Source: Betaproteobacteria bacterium HGW-Betaproteobacteria-9
Lineage (GTDB): Bacteria > Pseudomonadota > Gammaproteobacteria > Burkholderiales > Burkholderiaceae_C
Assembly (NCBI GenBank): GCA_002842215.1
Contig: PHCC01000025.1
Location: forward strand, 1 to 64,000
DNA length: 64,000 nucleotides
Direction of reading: 5' to 3'
A model generated the notes under the pieces. It was not told the origin of the DNA. It searched no databases and saw nothing but the letters and a program-made list of their open reading frames with translations. The translations under genes were made by a program, and so were the position numbers. Below, one piece after another: positions 8,093-20,672 of the stretch. The stretch's first letter is position 1. Each line of letters begins with the position of its first letter.

Positions 8093-9625
8093 TCACGAAG
8101 AGCAACTGATTTCGATGTGGGCCGCCCAGTCGGGCGGAAAGTCGGCGAGATCGTCGTGGCCGGGCAGCTCGGTGAACGGGGTTTCCAGCGCGGTCTGCAG
8201 GCGCTGCAGGGCCGAGAAGTCGCCCTCGCGGGCGCGCTGGATGGCGATCTCGCCGAGGTGGTTGCGCAGCACGACCTGCGGGTTGGTCGAGAGCATCAGC
8301 ACCTGGGTGAGGCGGGCGTCAAAACCGGGCTGGCTCTGCAGCCGCCCGCGCCACTGCAGCGCCCAGGCGTCGAAGGCTTCGCGCTGCAGGAACAGGTCGC
8401 GCACCGGCTCGATGGCCGCGCTCGCCGCCGCGGCGCTTGCGCCCGGGTCGGCAAAGCCGGCCACGGCGTTCGAGAGGCGGCGCCAGAAAAGGGTGAAGTC
8501 CACCGCGTCCTGCGCCATGAGCGCCATCAGCTGCTCGGTGAGCGCTTCGTCGCCGGCCATCACGGTGCCCAGGCCGAGCTTGGCGCCCATGCGCCGCTGC
8601 AGCGCGGCGGGGAACAGGGCCTTGTAGGGTTCGAGCGCGTCCAGCGCCTGCTGCGGGTCTTCCATCAGCGGCAGCAGGGCCTGGCCCAGGCAGAACAGGT
8701 TCCAGTGCGCGATGCCGGGCTGGCGCATGTAGCGGTAGCGCCCGGCGCTGTCGCTGTGGTTGCAGATGTGGCGCGGGTTGTAGGCGTCGAGGAACTGGAA
8801 CGGGCCGTAGTCGATGGTCAGGCCCAGGATGCTCATGTTGTCGGTGTTCATCACACCGTGGCAGAAGCCCACGGCCTGCCACTGCGCGACCATTTCGGCG
8901 GTGCGCGCGCTCACGGCTTCGAGCAGGTTGGCGTAGACGTTGCCTGGCAGGGCGCGGCAGTCCGGGTAGAAGTGGTCGATGACGAAGTCGGCCAGCGTGC
9001 GCAACTGCGCGTGTTGGCCGCTGTGCGAGAAGTGTTCGAAGTGGCCGAAGCGGATGAAGCTGGGCGCCACGCGCGTGACGACGGCCGCGGTTTCGATCTC
9101 TTCGCGGCGCACCGGCTGGTCGGAGCCGGTCACACAGAGCGCCCGGCTGGTGGGGATGCCCAGGCCGTGCATGGCTTCGCTGCAGAGGAACTCGCGGATG
9201 GAGCTGCGCAGCACGGCGCGGCCGTCGCCCATGCGCGAATACGGCGTGAGGCCGGCGCCCTTGAGCTGGATCTCCTGCGGGCCCTCGGTGCCGGCAAGTT
9301 CGCCGAGCAGGATCGCCCGCCCGTCGCCCAACTGGCCGGCCCACTGGCCAAACTGGTGGCCGCTGTAGACGCTGGCGAGCGGGCGCATGCCGGGCAGCAG
9401 CCGGTTGCCGGTGAAGGCCTGCAGGGCTTCGTCGCTGGCCATCCAGTCGTCGCGCAGCCCGAGCTCGCGCGCCAGCGCCGGGTTGCGGCCGACCCAGTAG
9501 GGGGCGGGCAGGGGCGTGGGGCGCAGATCGGTGTAAAACTCGCGGCCAAGGCCGGCGAAGCGGTGCGTCCAGCCGGTCGGTGTTTCGGTGGCGGGCGCGG
9601 GCGGCAGGGCATGGGGCAAGGTCAT
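8093..9625 (-). CDS. selO: SelO/YdiU-family protein AMPylase
   Basis: A pseudokinase-fold enzyme that transfers AMP from ATP to Ser/Thr/Tyr of target proteins, known in E. coli as YdiU and linked to redox homeostasis. About 510 residues. Visible hallmarks are [23 protein letters not shown], the ATP-binding [46 protein letters not shown] (metal and catalytic Asp/Asn) and [11 protein letters not shown]. It ends in CSS, the position where eukaryotic SelO has selenocysteine and most bacteria have Cys. The start was set at ATG 9625 (MTLPHAL); ATG 9634 and 9661 are alternatives. It is followed directly by msrB. Confidence 0.95.
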   Translation of the reverse strand: MTLPHALPPAPATETPTGWTHRFAGLGREFYTDLRPTPLPAPYWVGRNPALARELGLRDDWMASDEALQAFTGNRLLPGMRPLASVYSGHQFGQWAGQLGDGRAILLGELAGTEGPQEIQLKGAGLTPYSRMGDGRAVLRSSIREFLCSEAMHGLGIPTSRALCVTGSDQPVRREEIETAAVVTRVAPSFIRFGHFEHFSHSGQHAQLRTLADFVIDHFYPDCRALPGNVYANLLEAVSARTAEMVAQWQAVGFCHGVMNTDNMSILGLTIDYGPFQFLDAYNPRHICNHSDSAGRYRYMRQPGIAHWNLFCLGQALLPLMEDPQQALDALEPYKALFPAALQRRMGAKLGLGTVMAGDEALTEQLMALMAQDAVDFTLFWRRLSNAVAGFADPGASAAAASAAIEPVRDLFLQREAFDAWALQWRGRLQSQPGFDARLTQVLMLSTNPQVVLRNHLGEIAIQRAREGDFSALQRLQTALETPFTELPGHDDLADFPPDWAAHIEISCSS

Positions 9626-9731
9626 GCGGGGCATTGTCACCGGGACGACTTGCACCCACACCCGGGTGGGCTATCCGGGGCAACCCGCTACGGCCAGCGG
9701 GCGTTGTTGAGGCATGATGCTGGGTGAATTA

Positions 9732-9751
9732 AACGCACGACCGTTCGTTTT
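9732..9751. promoter_or_regulatory. Palindromic operator-like box upstream of the acyl-CoA synthetase
   Basis: AAACGCACGACCGTTCGTTT pairs with its own reverse complement at all but two base pairs, typical of a TetR-family operator. The core GCACGACCGTTC occurs again at 18371, upstream of the FadJ-type gene. Both target genes act in acyl-CoA metabolism, so a fatty-acid-responsive repressor of the PsrA/FadP kind is a reasonable guess. No candidate repressor gene is in the window. Confidence 0.5.
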
Positions 9752-9778
9752 TCTTTCAAGCCATTTCAGGAGAACCCC

Positions 9779-11421
<1,643 letters not shown>

Positions 11422-11422
<1 letters not shown>

Positions 11423-12696
11423 TGTTGGGAGGCGAGCGTTCGTCGGACCTGGGGCGCTGGCTGCGGCTGGCGGCGCTGGGTGTACTGGCCTGGGCGGGTC
11501 TGGGCGGCCTGGCCTGGGCCGCCGATGCGCCGCAGAAGGTGGTGCGCATCGCGTTCATCGACCCGCTCTCCGGCCCGGCGGCCGATATTGGCCGCAACAG
11601 CCTGCGCAGCTGGCAGTTCATGGCCGAGCAACTGGCCGGCCCGGGCAACCCGGCGGGCGTGCGTTTTGTAGTGGCGGGCTTTGACAACAAGGGCTCGCCC
11701 AAGGAAAGCCTGGACGCGCTCAAGGCCGCCATCGACCAGGGCTTTCGCTACGTCGTGCAGGGCAATGGCTCCGGGGTGGCGGCGGCGATCTCCGATGCGG
11801 TGACCCGGCACAACACGCGCCACCCCGAGCAGGCGGTGCTCTACATCAACTACGCGGCGATGGACCCGGCGCTGACCAACGACCTGTGCAGCTTCTGGCA
11901 CTTCCGCGTTGACGCCGACACGACCATGAAGACGCGCGCGCTGGCCCTCTTCATGGCCACGCAGTCTGAGTTGAAGAGCGTGTACCTGCTGAACCAGAAC
12001 TATGCGCACGGACAGCAGTTTTCGAGGTACTTCCGCGAGGCGCTGACGCAGGAGCGTCCCGATATCCAGATCGTGGGCGATGAACTGCACCCGGCTTTCG
12101 TGGGCCAGGACTTCGCGCCCCATGTGCGCCGCATGGTCGAGACCGGCGCGCAGGCCGTGGTCACGGGCAACTGGGGCGCCGACCTTCGGGGGCTGGTGAA
12201 GGCGATGCAGCAGCAGGGCGCCACGCTGCCGCTCTACGCGTATTACCCGATGCTCAAGGGTGTGCCCGAGCTGCTGGCTTTGGGCGACGGCCGCCTGCCC
12301 GTGTACCAGGTGGCCAACAACCACACCAACCAGGCGGGCGCCATCGCCCCGCTGGCCACCGCGTTCCGCCGCCGCTACGGCGAAGACCTGGTGGTGTACG
12401 CCGCGTTCGACGGCACGGTGATGCTGCTGCAGGCCATGAGCCATGCGAAAACGACCGACGCGGCCCAGGTGGCGGCGCGCCTGAGCGGCATGGTGTTTCC
12501 GGGGTTCAGCGGACCGGTGCAGATGCGCGCCGACGACCACCAGCTGCAGCAGGGGCTCTACGTCTCACGCTGGCAAAAGGTGGATGAGCGGTATCCGCGC
12601 GCTGCCGAGGAAACGGGCTACACCTTTGCGCCGGTGCGCTACATGAGCGCTTCGGAAATCAGGGGGCCCACGAGCTGCCGCATGCATCGGCCCTGA
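11422..12696 (+). CDS. Liv-type ABC transporter periplasmic binding protein (first copy)
   Basis: A 424-residue Leu/Ile/Val-type (Peripla_BP_6) binding protein with a signal peptide ending about LAWA-ADAP, then VVRIAFIDPLSGPAADIGRNSLRSW and the two-lobe pattern (NGSGVAAAISDAV, YLLNQNYAHGQQ, VVTGNWGADL). The start ATG at 11422 overlaps the TGA of the synthetase gene in TGATG, so the two are coupled. It is clearly paralogous to the protein at 12877; both share CSFWHF/CSYWHF and a C-terminal TSCRM/TSCQM, suggesting a conserved disulfide. Ligand unknown; the neighbours suggest a fatty, dicarboxylic or aromatic acid rather than an amino acid. Confidence 0.88.
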
Positions 12697-12769
12697 CCCC
12701 GGACCGATGGTCACACCTGCCCGTACGAACCGCGACAGCGGGCTTGTGCCGTCTGTCGGATGCTAGGGT

Positions 12770-12783
12770 TGTGCGAGCGCACA
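12770..12783. promoter_or_regulatory. Perfect 14-base palindrome upstream of the second binding-protein gene
   Basis: TGTGCGAGCGCACA is an exact palindrome 94 bases before the start codon at 12877, within the only sizeable gap between the two binding-protein genes. It could be an operator or a hairpin. No known regulator consensus was recognised. Confidence 0.3.
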
Positions 12784-12876
12784 GTCGCCTGCGCGATAGC
12801 TGCTAGGGGCAATCCCTGAGGGGTTTGCTGGACTGTCAGGCTACGCTAAGGTTTTCCACCTTCAGGAGACCCAGCC

Positions 12877-14109
12877 ATGTCGTTTGCCTTGAAATCCGTT
12901 GCCATCGCCGCCCTCTCGCTGACCCTGCTCAGCGCCCATGCCCAGAAGGGTGAGACGGTCAAGATCGCGTTGATCGACCCGCAGACCGGTCTGATGGGTC
13001 CTCTGGGTCTGAACCAGATGCGCAGCTGGCAGTTCTTTGCCGAGAAGTTCAGTGCGACCAACCCGGCGGGCGTGAAGTTCGAGATGGTGGCGTTTGACAA
13101 CAAGCTCAGCCCGGCCGAGAGCCTGAACGCCTTCAAGGCCGCGCTGGACCAGGGCGTGCGCTACATCGCCCAGGGCAACGGCTCCTCGGTGGCCGGTGCG
13201 CTGATCGATGCGGTCAACAAGCACAACGAGCGCAACCCGGGCAAGGAAGTGATCTTCCTGAACTACGCCGCGGTGGACCCCGATTTCACCAACAGCAAGT
13301 GCAGCTATTGGCACTTCCGTTTTGACGCCGACACCTCCATGAAGATGGAGGCCATGACCACCTTCATGAAAGACCAGAAGGACGTTAAGGCCGTCTACCT
13401 GCTCAACCAGAACTATTCGCACGGCCAGCAGGTGGCGAAGTTCGCCAAGGAAAACCTGGCCCGCAAGCGCCCCGATGTGAAAGTGGTCGGTGAAGACCTG
13501 CACCCGCTGGCCCAGGTGCGCGACTTCGCGCCCTACATCGCCAAGATCAAGGCCTCAGGCGCCGACACCGTGATCACCGGCAACTGGGGGTCTGACCTCG
13601 CGCTGCTGATCAAGGCCGCCAACGAAGGCGGCTACACCGGCAAGTTCTACACCTACTACACCGGCGTCACCGGCACCCCGACCGCGCTCGGCACGGGTGG
13701 CGAAGGCCGCGTGTTCCAGGTGGCCTACTCGCACTACAACATGGGTGGCCAGATGGGCCAGTGGATGGCCGACTTCAAGACCAAGTACAAGGACGACATG
13801 TTCACCGGCGCCATCCCCTCGGCGTTTAACGTGCTGAGCGCCGCCATGGCCAAGGCCAAGTCGACCGACCCGGTGAAGGTGGCCGCCGCCATGGAAGGGT
13901 TGAAGGTGAACAACTACAACGGCGAGGTCGAGATGCGCAAGCTCGACCACCAGCTCCAGCAGCCGCTGTACCTGACGGTCTGGCAGAAGGCCGACAAGAA
14001 GTACCCCTACAGTCCGGAAAACACCGGCATGACGCTGGCCCCGGTGAAGGAGTTCCCGTCCTATGTGTCCAGCACGCCGACGAGCTGCCAGATGAAACGA
14101 CCTGGATAA
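12877..14109 (+). CDS. Liv-type ABC transporter periplasmic binding protein (second copy)
   Basis: A 410-residue binding protein with signal peptide (MSFALKSVAIAALSLTLLSAHA, cleavage near AHA-QK) and the same fold and signature segments as the upstream copy: KIALIDPQTGLMGPLGLNQMRSW, AQGNGSSVAGALIDAV, YLLNQNYSHGQQ, VITGNWGSDLALLIKAA. A good ribosome-binding site (CAGGAGA) precedes the ATG. It is the copy nearest the livHMGF genes and the likelier main receptor. The two receptors may deliver different ligands to one permease. Confidence 0.9.
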   Translation: MSFALKSVAIAALSLTLLSAHAQKGETVKIALIDPQTGLMGPLGLNQMRSWQFFAEKFSATNPAGVKFEMVAFDNKLSPAESLNAFKAALDQGVRYIAQGNGSSVAGALIDAVNKHNERNPGKEVIFLNYAAVDPDFTNSKCSYWHFRFDADTSMKMEAMTTFMKDQKDVKAVYLLNQNYSHGQQVAKFAKENLARKRPDVKVVGEDLHPLAQVRDFAPYIAKIKASGADTVITGNWGSDLALLIKAANEGGYTGKFYTYYTGVTGTPTALGTGGEGRVFQVAYSHYNMGGQMGQWMADFKTKYKDDMFTGAIPSAFNVLSAAMAKAKSTDPVKVAAAMEGLKVNNYNGEVEMRKLDHQLQQPLYLTVWQKADKKYPYSPENTGMTLAPVKEFPSYVSSTPTSCQMKRPG

Positions 14110-14138
14110 GGAGTCACCCCCGCCGCAGTACATGACCC

Positions 14139-14212
14139 ACCCCCGCCGCGCTGCGCGCGACCCCCTCAAGGGGGGCAACGCGAGTGGCCCGGCGGAGCCG
14201 GTTCCACCGCGT
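14139..14212. repeat. GC-rich intergenic repeat, copy 2
   Basis: CCCCCGCCGCGCTGCGCGCG followed by CCCCCTCAAGGGGG and GGCCCGGCGGAGCCGGTTCC. A truncated start of the same unit occurs just before, at about 14115. It sits between the binding-protein gene and livH, inside the transport operon. It can fold into at least two hairpins. Confidence 0.75.
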
Positions 14213-14345
14213 TCTTGACACAGGCATGTCGCTGCGGGCACATGCCTGATGGTGGTCTGAGGCCCGCAACTTGAGCGGGCCATACTCCGTCCGTTCCTGA
14301 ATCGTATTTCTCTCCCCCACGTTCCGCCCTCGAAAGGCAAGCTTC

Positions 14346-15368
14346 ATGGAGTTCATCATCATCTCCATGCTCAACGGCGTCAGCTACGGCTTGCTGCTGT
14401 TTCTGTTGAGCTCGGGACTCACCCTCATCTTCAGCATGATGGGGGTGCTGAATTTTGCGCACGCCAGTTTCTACATGGTGGGCGCCTACATCGGCTATTC
14501 AATCGCCCAGCTGGTGGGCTTCTGGCCGGGGCTTTTTTTGGCCCCGCTGGCGGTGGGCGCGCTGGGTGCGCTGTTTGAACGGCTGACCCTGCGCAAGGTG
14601 CACAAGTTTGGCCATGTGCCCGAGCTGCTGGTGACCTTTGGCCTGTCGTACATCATCCTGGAGCTGGTGCAGCTGATCTGGGGCCGCACGGCGGTGGAGT
14701 TTGTGCCACCCGAGGTGTTGCGCGGTCCGGCCTTCACGCTGGTGCACCACGCCAACGACACGCTGGAAATGTTCTGGGGCGCCGTCAGCAGCGAGGTCTG
14801 CGCCGGCGCGGGTGTGATCTGCTCGCCGTTCCCGGCCACGCGAGCCTTCATGATGCTGGTGGCGATCCTGATGCTGGTGGCGCTCTGGCTGCTGCTGACC
14901 CGCACGCGCATCGGCCTGATCATCCAGGCCGCGCTGACCCACCCCGAAATGGTGGAGAGCCTGGGTCACAACGTGCCGCGGGTGCTGATGCTGGTCTTCG
15001 GCGCCGGCACCGGCCTGGCCGGGCTGGCCGGCGTGATCGGCGGCAGCACCTTCGTGACCGAGCCCAACATGGCGGCCACGGTGGGCTCGGTGATCTTCGT
15101 CGTGGTCGTCGTGGGTGGCATGGGCTCGCTCTCGGGCGCCTTCCTGGCCTCGCTGCTCATCGGCGTGATCCAGACCTTTGCCGTGGGGCTGGACTATTCG
15201 TTCATCCACCTGGTGGAGCAGCTGGGCGTGCAGGCCTCGGACGCCATGCGGGAGAACTCGGTGCTCAAGCTCACCCTGTCGCAGGTGGCGCCGATCCTGC
15301 CCTACCTGTTCCTCGTGCTGATCCTGATCTTCCGGCCCAAGGGCTTGCTGGGCACGCGAGAAGGATGA
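14346..15368 (+). CDS. livH: Branched-chain-type ABC transporter permease LivH
   Basis: A 340-residue integral membrane permease with about eight hydrophobic segments. It opens with MEFIIISMLNGVSYGLLLFLLSSGLTLIFSMMGVLNFAHASFYMVGAY, the family hallmark (LNFAHG-type loop). The inner-face coupling motif is ALTHPEMVESLGHNVPRVLMLVFGAGTGLAGLAG. It forms the translocation pore with LivM and starts the livHMGF gene run. Its N-terminal third and the final segment (LPYLFLVLILIFRPKGLLG) match family ends, so it is complete. Confidence 0.93.
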   Translation: MEFIIISMLNGVSYGLLLFLLSSGLTLIFSMMGVLNFAHASFYMVGAYIGYSIAQLVGFWPGLFLAPLAVGALGALFERLTLRKVHKFGHVPELLVTFGLSYIILELVQLIWGRTAVEFVPPEVLRGPAFTLVHHANDTLEMFWGAVSSEVCAGAGVICSPFPATRAFMMLVAILMLVALWLLLTRTRIGLIIQAALTHPEMVESLGHNVPRVLMLVFGAGTGLAGLAGVIGGSTFVTEPNMAATVGSVIFVVVVVGGMGSLSGAFLASLLIGVIQTFAVGLDYSFIHLVEQLGVQASDAMRENSVLKLTLSQVAPILPYLFLVLILIFRPKGLLGTREG

Positions 15369-15374
15369 CCCGCC

Positions 15375-16667
15375 ATGTCTAAAGCCTATTACGAATTCAA
15401 ACCCCTCAACGTCGGTCGCTGGATCGTCTGGTCGCTGTTTGCACTGGTGCTGGTGTTCGCGCCGCTGGTGTTCGGCAGCAACCTCTCGGTGACCATGCTG
15501 TCGCAGATGGGCATCGCCATCATCGCCTGCCTGTCCTACAACATCCTGCTGGGGCAGGGCGGCATGCTGAGCTTCGGCCATGCGGTCTACACCGGCCTGG
15601 GCTCCTACATGGCGATGCACGCGCTCAACGCGGCAACCAATGGCCAGATCCCCATCCCGGTGAGCCTGGTGCCGCTGGTGGGCGGCGTGGCGGGGCTGTT
15701 CTTTGCGGTGCTGTTCGGCTACGTGACCACCAAGAAGGCCGGCACACCGTTTGCCATGATCACGCTGGGCATGGCCGAGCTGGTGTTTGCGATGTCGCTG
15801 ATGTTCTCGGAGTTCTTCGGCGGCGAGGCGGGCGTGTCGGGCAACCGCGTGGTGGGCGATCCGTTCATGGGCATCAGCTTCGGCCCGCCGATCCAGGTGT
15901 ATTACCTGATCGCGGTCTACACCTTCGTCTGCGTGGGCCTGATGTTTGCGTTCACGCGCACCCCGCTGGGCCGCATCCTGAACGCCGTGCGCGACAACCC
16001 GGAGCGCGTCGAGTTCATCGGCTACAACACGCAGAAGGTGCGTTACCTGGCCTTCATGATCGCGGGTTTCTTCGCCGGCGTGGCGGGCGGCCTGGGTGCG
16101 CTGAACTTTGAGATCGTGACCGCTGAGGTGGTGGGCGCGGCACGTTCGGGCGGTTACCTGCTGTTCACCTTCCTGGGCGGTGCGACCTTCTTCTTCGGCC
16201 CCATCATCGGCGGCATCCTGATGGTGCTGGCGTTTGTGCTGCTGTCGGAGCTGACCAAGGCCTGGCTGCTCTACCTCGGTCTGGTGTTCCTGTTCATGGT
16301 GATGTACGCGCCGGGCGGCATCGCCAGCCTGATCATGATGAACCTGCGCGTGGCCTCGTTCGGCAAGCTGCGCGAGGTCTGGGTGGCGTACCTGGCGCTG
16401 GGCGTGACCGCGCTGGTGGTCCTGCTCGGGGGCGGTGCGATGGTCGAAATGATCTACCACCTGCAGCTCGACGCGGCGATGGGTGACTCGGTGAAATACC
16501 TCGGCATGGATCTGCACTCCAAGACCGCCGGCAGCTGGTTTGGCGCCGCCTTCGTGACGCTGACCGGCCTGGGCATCTTCGAGCTCACCCGCCGCCAGTT
16601 CAGCGCCCAGTGGGCCGCGATCCAGACCGACATTGAAAAAGAAATCAAGCGCCGGGAGACCCAATGA
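15375..16667 (+). CDS. livM: Branched-chain-type ABC transporter permease LivM
   Basis: A 430-residue membrane protein, longer than the usual 320-360 residues. The core has ISLSYNILLGQGGMLSFGHA-type sequence (ACLSYNILLGQGGMLSFGHAVY), the PFAMITLGMAELVFAMSL segment and the coupling loop LNAVRDNPERVEFIGYNTQKVRYLAFMIAG. The extra length lies at the C-terminus: another membrane segment and a soluble tail ending in ERREIKRRETQ-like charge (TDIEKEIKRRETQ). Six bases separate it from livH, and its stop overlaps the livG start (ATGA, 16664-16667). Confidence 0.92.
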   Translation: MSKAYYEFKPLNVGRWIVWSLFALVLVFAPLVFGSNLSVTMLSQMGIAIIACLSYNILLGQGGMLSFGHAVYTGLGSYMAMHALNAATNGQIPIPVSLVPLVGGVAGLFFAVLFGYVTTKKAGTPFAMITLGMAELVFAMSLMFSEFFGGEAGVSGNRVVGDPFMGISFGPPIQVYYLIAVYTFVCVGLMFAFTRTPLGRILNAVRDNPERVEFIGYNTQKVRYLAFMIAGFFAGVAGGLGALNFEIVTAEVVGAARSGGYLLFTFLGGATFFFGPIIGGILMVLAFVLLSELTKAWLLYLGLVFLFMVMYAPGGIASLIMMNLRVASFGKLREVWVAYLALGVTALVVLLGGGAMVEMIYHLQLDAAMGDSVKYLGMDLHSKTAGSWFGAAFVTLTGLGIFELTRRQFSAQWAAIQTDIEKEIKRRETQ

Positions 16668-17506
16668 GCAGCGCCACGTCCACAGCCGACAGCGGCCGTT
16701 TCGAACAGGCCATGAGCCACGTGCACGCGGGTGGCTACGCGCTGGAACTGCGCGATCTGCGCAAGCACTTCGGCAAGACCGAGATCATCCGCGGCGTGGA
16801 CCTCGCGGTGCGCCCCGGCGAACGCGTGGCCATCATCGGCCCCAACGGCGCCGGCAAGTCCACGCTGTTCAACCTGATCTCGGGCCGCTTCGAACCCAGC
16901 AGCGGTGAGGTGCTGCTCAACGGCCACCGCATCGACGGCAAGAAACCTTTCGAGATCAACCGCCTGGGCCTTTCGCGCAGCTTCCAGATCACCAACATCT
17001 TTCCCAAACTCAGTGTGTTCGAGAACCTGCGCTGTGGCGTGCTCTGGAGCCTGGGTTACCGCTACACCCTGTTCCGCTTCCTGGCCGGCATGGACGACGC
17101 CAATGAGCGCGCCGAAGAGCTGATGCGCATGATCCGGCTCGACAAGAAGGCCGACACGCTGGCGATGAACCTGACCTACGCCGAACAGCGTGCGCTGGAG
17201 ATCGGCATCACCATCGCCGGCGGCGCCAACGTGATCCTGCTCGACGAACCCACGGCCGGCATGAGCAAGAGCGAAACCAGCCGCTTCATCGACCTGATCC
17301 GCGAAGTCACGGTGGGCAAGACCCTGCTCACGGTGGAGCACGACATGGGCGTGGTCTTCGGCCTGGCCGACAAGATCGCGGTGGTGGTGTACGGCGAGGT
17401 GATCGCTTTTGACACACCCGAGGCGGTGCGCGCGAACCCGAAGGTGCAGGAAGCGTACCTGGGCTCGGTCCTGGCCGACGAACAAGCCGCATCGGTCGGA
17501 CACTGA
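16664..17506 (+). CDS. livG: ABC transporter ATP-binding protein LivG
   Basis: A 280-residue ATPase of the LivG class with intact Walker A (GPNGAGKST), Walker B (VILLDEPTAGMS) and switch His (TVEHDMG). The ABC signature reads LTYAEQR, with Ala where family members commonly have Gly. An N-terminal extension of about 25 residues precedes the ABC fold. It overlaps livM by four bases and is followed after 13 bases by livF, with which it should form the nucleotide-binding heterodimer. Confidence 0.92.
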   Translation: MSSATSTADSGRFEQAMSHVHAGGYALELRDLRKHFGKTEIIRGVDLAVRPGERVAIIGPNGAGKSTLFNLISGRFEPSSGEVLLNGHRIDGKKPFEINRLGLSRSFQITNIFPKLSVFENLRCGVLWSLGYRYTLFRFLAGMDDANERAEELMRMIRLDKKADTLAMNLTYAEQRALEIGITIAGGANVILLDEPTAGMSKSETSRFIDLIREVTVGKTLLTVEHDMGVVFGLADKIAVVVYGEVIAFDTPEAVRANPKVQEAYLGSVLADEQAASVGH

Positions 17507-17519
17507 GGAGGAACGCAGC

Positions 17520-18215
17520 ATGTTGAAAATCGAAAACCTCCACGCCTACTACGGCAAGAGCCATGTGCTGCACGGCGTCTCGTTCGACGTTGGGCAGGGC
17601 GAGATCGTGGCGCTGCTCGGGCGCAACGGTTCGGGCCGTTCCACCACGGCCAAAGCCATCATGGGCCTGGTCGACTGCGAAGGCACGATCAACTGGAAGG
17701 GGCGGTCCATCCAGGGCAAGAAGCCCTTCGAGATTGCCCACCTGGGCCTGGGCTACGTGCCGGAAAACCGCGACATCTTCCCCAAGCTCACCGTGCACCA
17801 GAACCTGCTGCTCGGACAAAAAAGCAAGGGCAAGGAGGCGCGCTGGAGCTTCAATGACATGTACGCGATGTTCCCGCGGCTGAAGGAACGGGAGCACACC
17901 GAAGCGGGCGTGCTGTCGGGTGGCGAGCAGCAGATGCTCACGCTGTGCCGCACGCTCATGGGCGACCCTGATCTGATCATCATCGACGAACCCACAGAAG
18001 GCCTGGCGCCCAAGATCGTGGAACTGGTGGGGGAGTACCTGCAGAATCTGAAAAGCCGGGGCGTGTCGGTGCTGCTGATCGAACAGAAGCTCACCATCGC
18101 CATGGCGATTTCAGACCGTGCGCTGGTCATGGGTCACGGAAGCATCGTGTTCCATGGAACGCCAGACAGCCTCCGCGCCGATCCGTACACCAGAAAAGAA
18201 TGGCTTGAGGTATGA
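17520..18215 (+). CDS. livF: ABC transporter ATP-binding protein LivF with Arg in Walker A
   Basis: A 231-residue LivF-class ATPase. Signature LSGGEQQ, Walker B LIIIDEPTEGLAP and switch region LLIEQKL are canonical. The Walker A motif is GRNGSGRST: the invariant Lys that contacts the ATP phosphates is Arg at residue 40 (codon CGT). The start ATG at 17520 follows a GAGGAACG ribosome-binding site; the longer open frame upstream overlaps livG and is not supported. It may retain partial activity, or LivG may supply the main hydrolysis site. Confidence 0.92.
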   Translation: MLKIENLHAYYGKSHVLHGVSFDVGQGEIVALLGRNGSGRSTTAKAIMGLVDCEGTINWKGRSIQGKKPFEIAHLGLGYVPENRDIFPKLTVHQNLLLGQKSKGKEARWSFNDMYAMFPRLKEREHTEAGVLSGGEQQMLTLCRTLMGDPDLIIIDEPTEGLAPKIVELVGEYLQNLKSRGVSVLLIEQKLTIAMAISDRALVMGHGSIVFHGTPDSLRADPYTRKEWLEV

Positions 18216-18217
18216 AC

Positions 18218-18290
18218 GCCCCCCGCGCCGCCTTCGGCGTCACCCCCACTGGGGGGCGATGCCAGCGGCCCGGCAAAGCCGGTTCCACGG
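18218..18290. repeat. GC-rich intergenic repeat, copy 3
   Basis: Directly follows the livF stop: CCCCCCGCGCCGCCTTCGGCG, then CCCCCACTGGGGGG and GGCCCGGCAAAGCCGGTTCC. It probably marks the end of the transport transcript, as the CCGGC-AAA-GCCGG stem would form, although no U-tract follows. Confidence 0.75.
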
Positions 18291-18366
18291 CATCCTGGAT
18301 GCAGGCACGCGCGCCGATGACTCTATAGCGACAGGTGGCACTTGCCGCAGCGCACAAATTCCCTAG

Positions 18367-18386
18367 AATCGCACGACCGTTCTTTT
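18367..18386. promoter_or_regulatory. Second copy of the operator-like box, upstream of the FadJ-type gene
   Basis: Contains GCACGACCGTTC, identical over 12 bases (13 with the preceding C) to the core of the box at 9732, again followed by a T-rich run and about 45 bases upstream of the start codon. The outer arms are less symmetric than at 9732. Sharing suggests common control of activation and beta-oxidation genes. Confidence 0.45.
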
Positions 18387-18429
18387 TTTCGGATGTGCAC
18401 TTTTTCCCGATCCACACAGAGGAGATTCC

Positions 18430-20538
<2,109 letters not shown>

Positions 20539-20547
20539 CGCATGACG

Positions 20548-20631
20548 ACCCCCCTGCGTCGCTTCGCGTCTTCCCACCGAGGGGGACGCTCCCAGTGGCC
20601 CGGCAAAGCCGGTTCCACGGGAGCCCTGGAC
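20548..20631. repeat. GC-rich intergenic repeat, copy 4
   Basis: CCCCCCTGCGTCGCTTCGCG, then CCGAGGGGG and GGCCCGGCAAAGCCGGTTCC, lying between the FadJ-type gene and the thiolase. Same family as the other copies; it interrupts an otherwise functional gene pair. Confidence 0.75.
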
Positions 20632-20672
20632 GGTGCAGCTCCGCTCAACCAAGATTTCACCAGGATTCCATC

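Noticed and set aside
14499..16664. A 721-codon minus-strand open frame
   Set aside because: Antisense to livH and livM. The product is His/Gln/Arg-rich without domains, as expected opposite membrane-protein codons.
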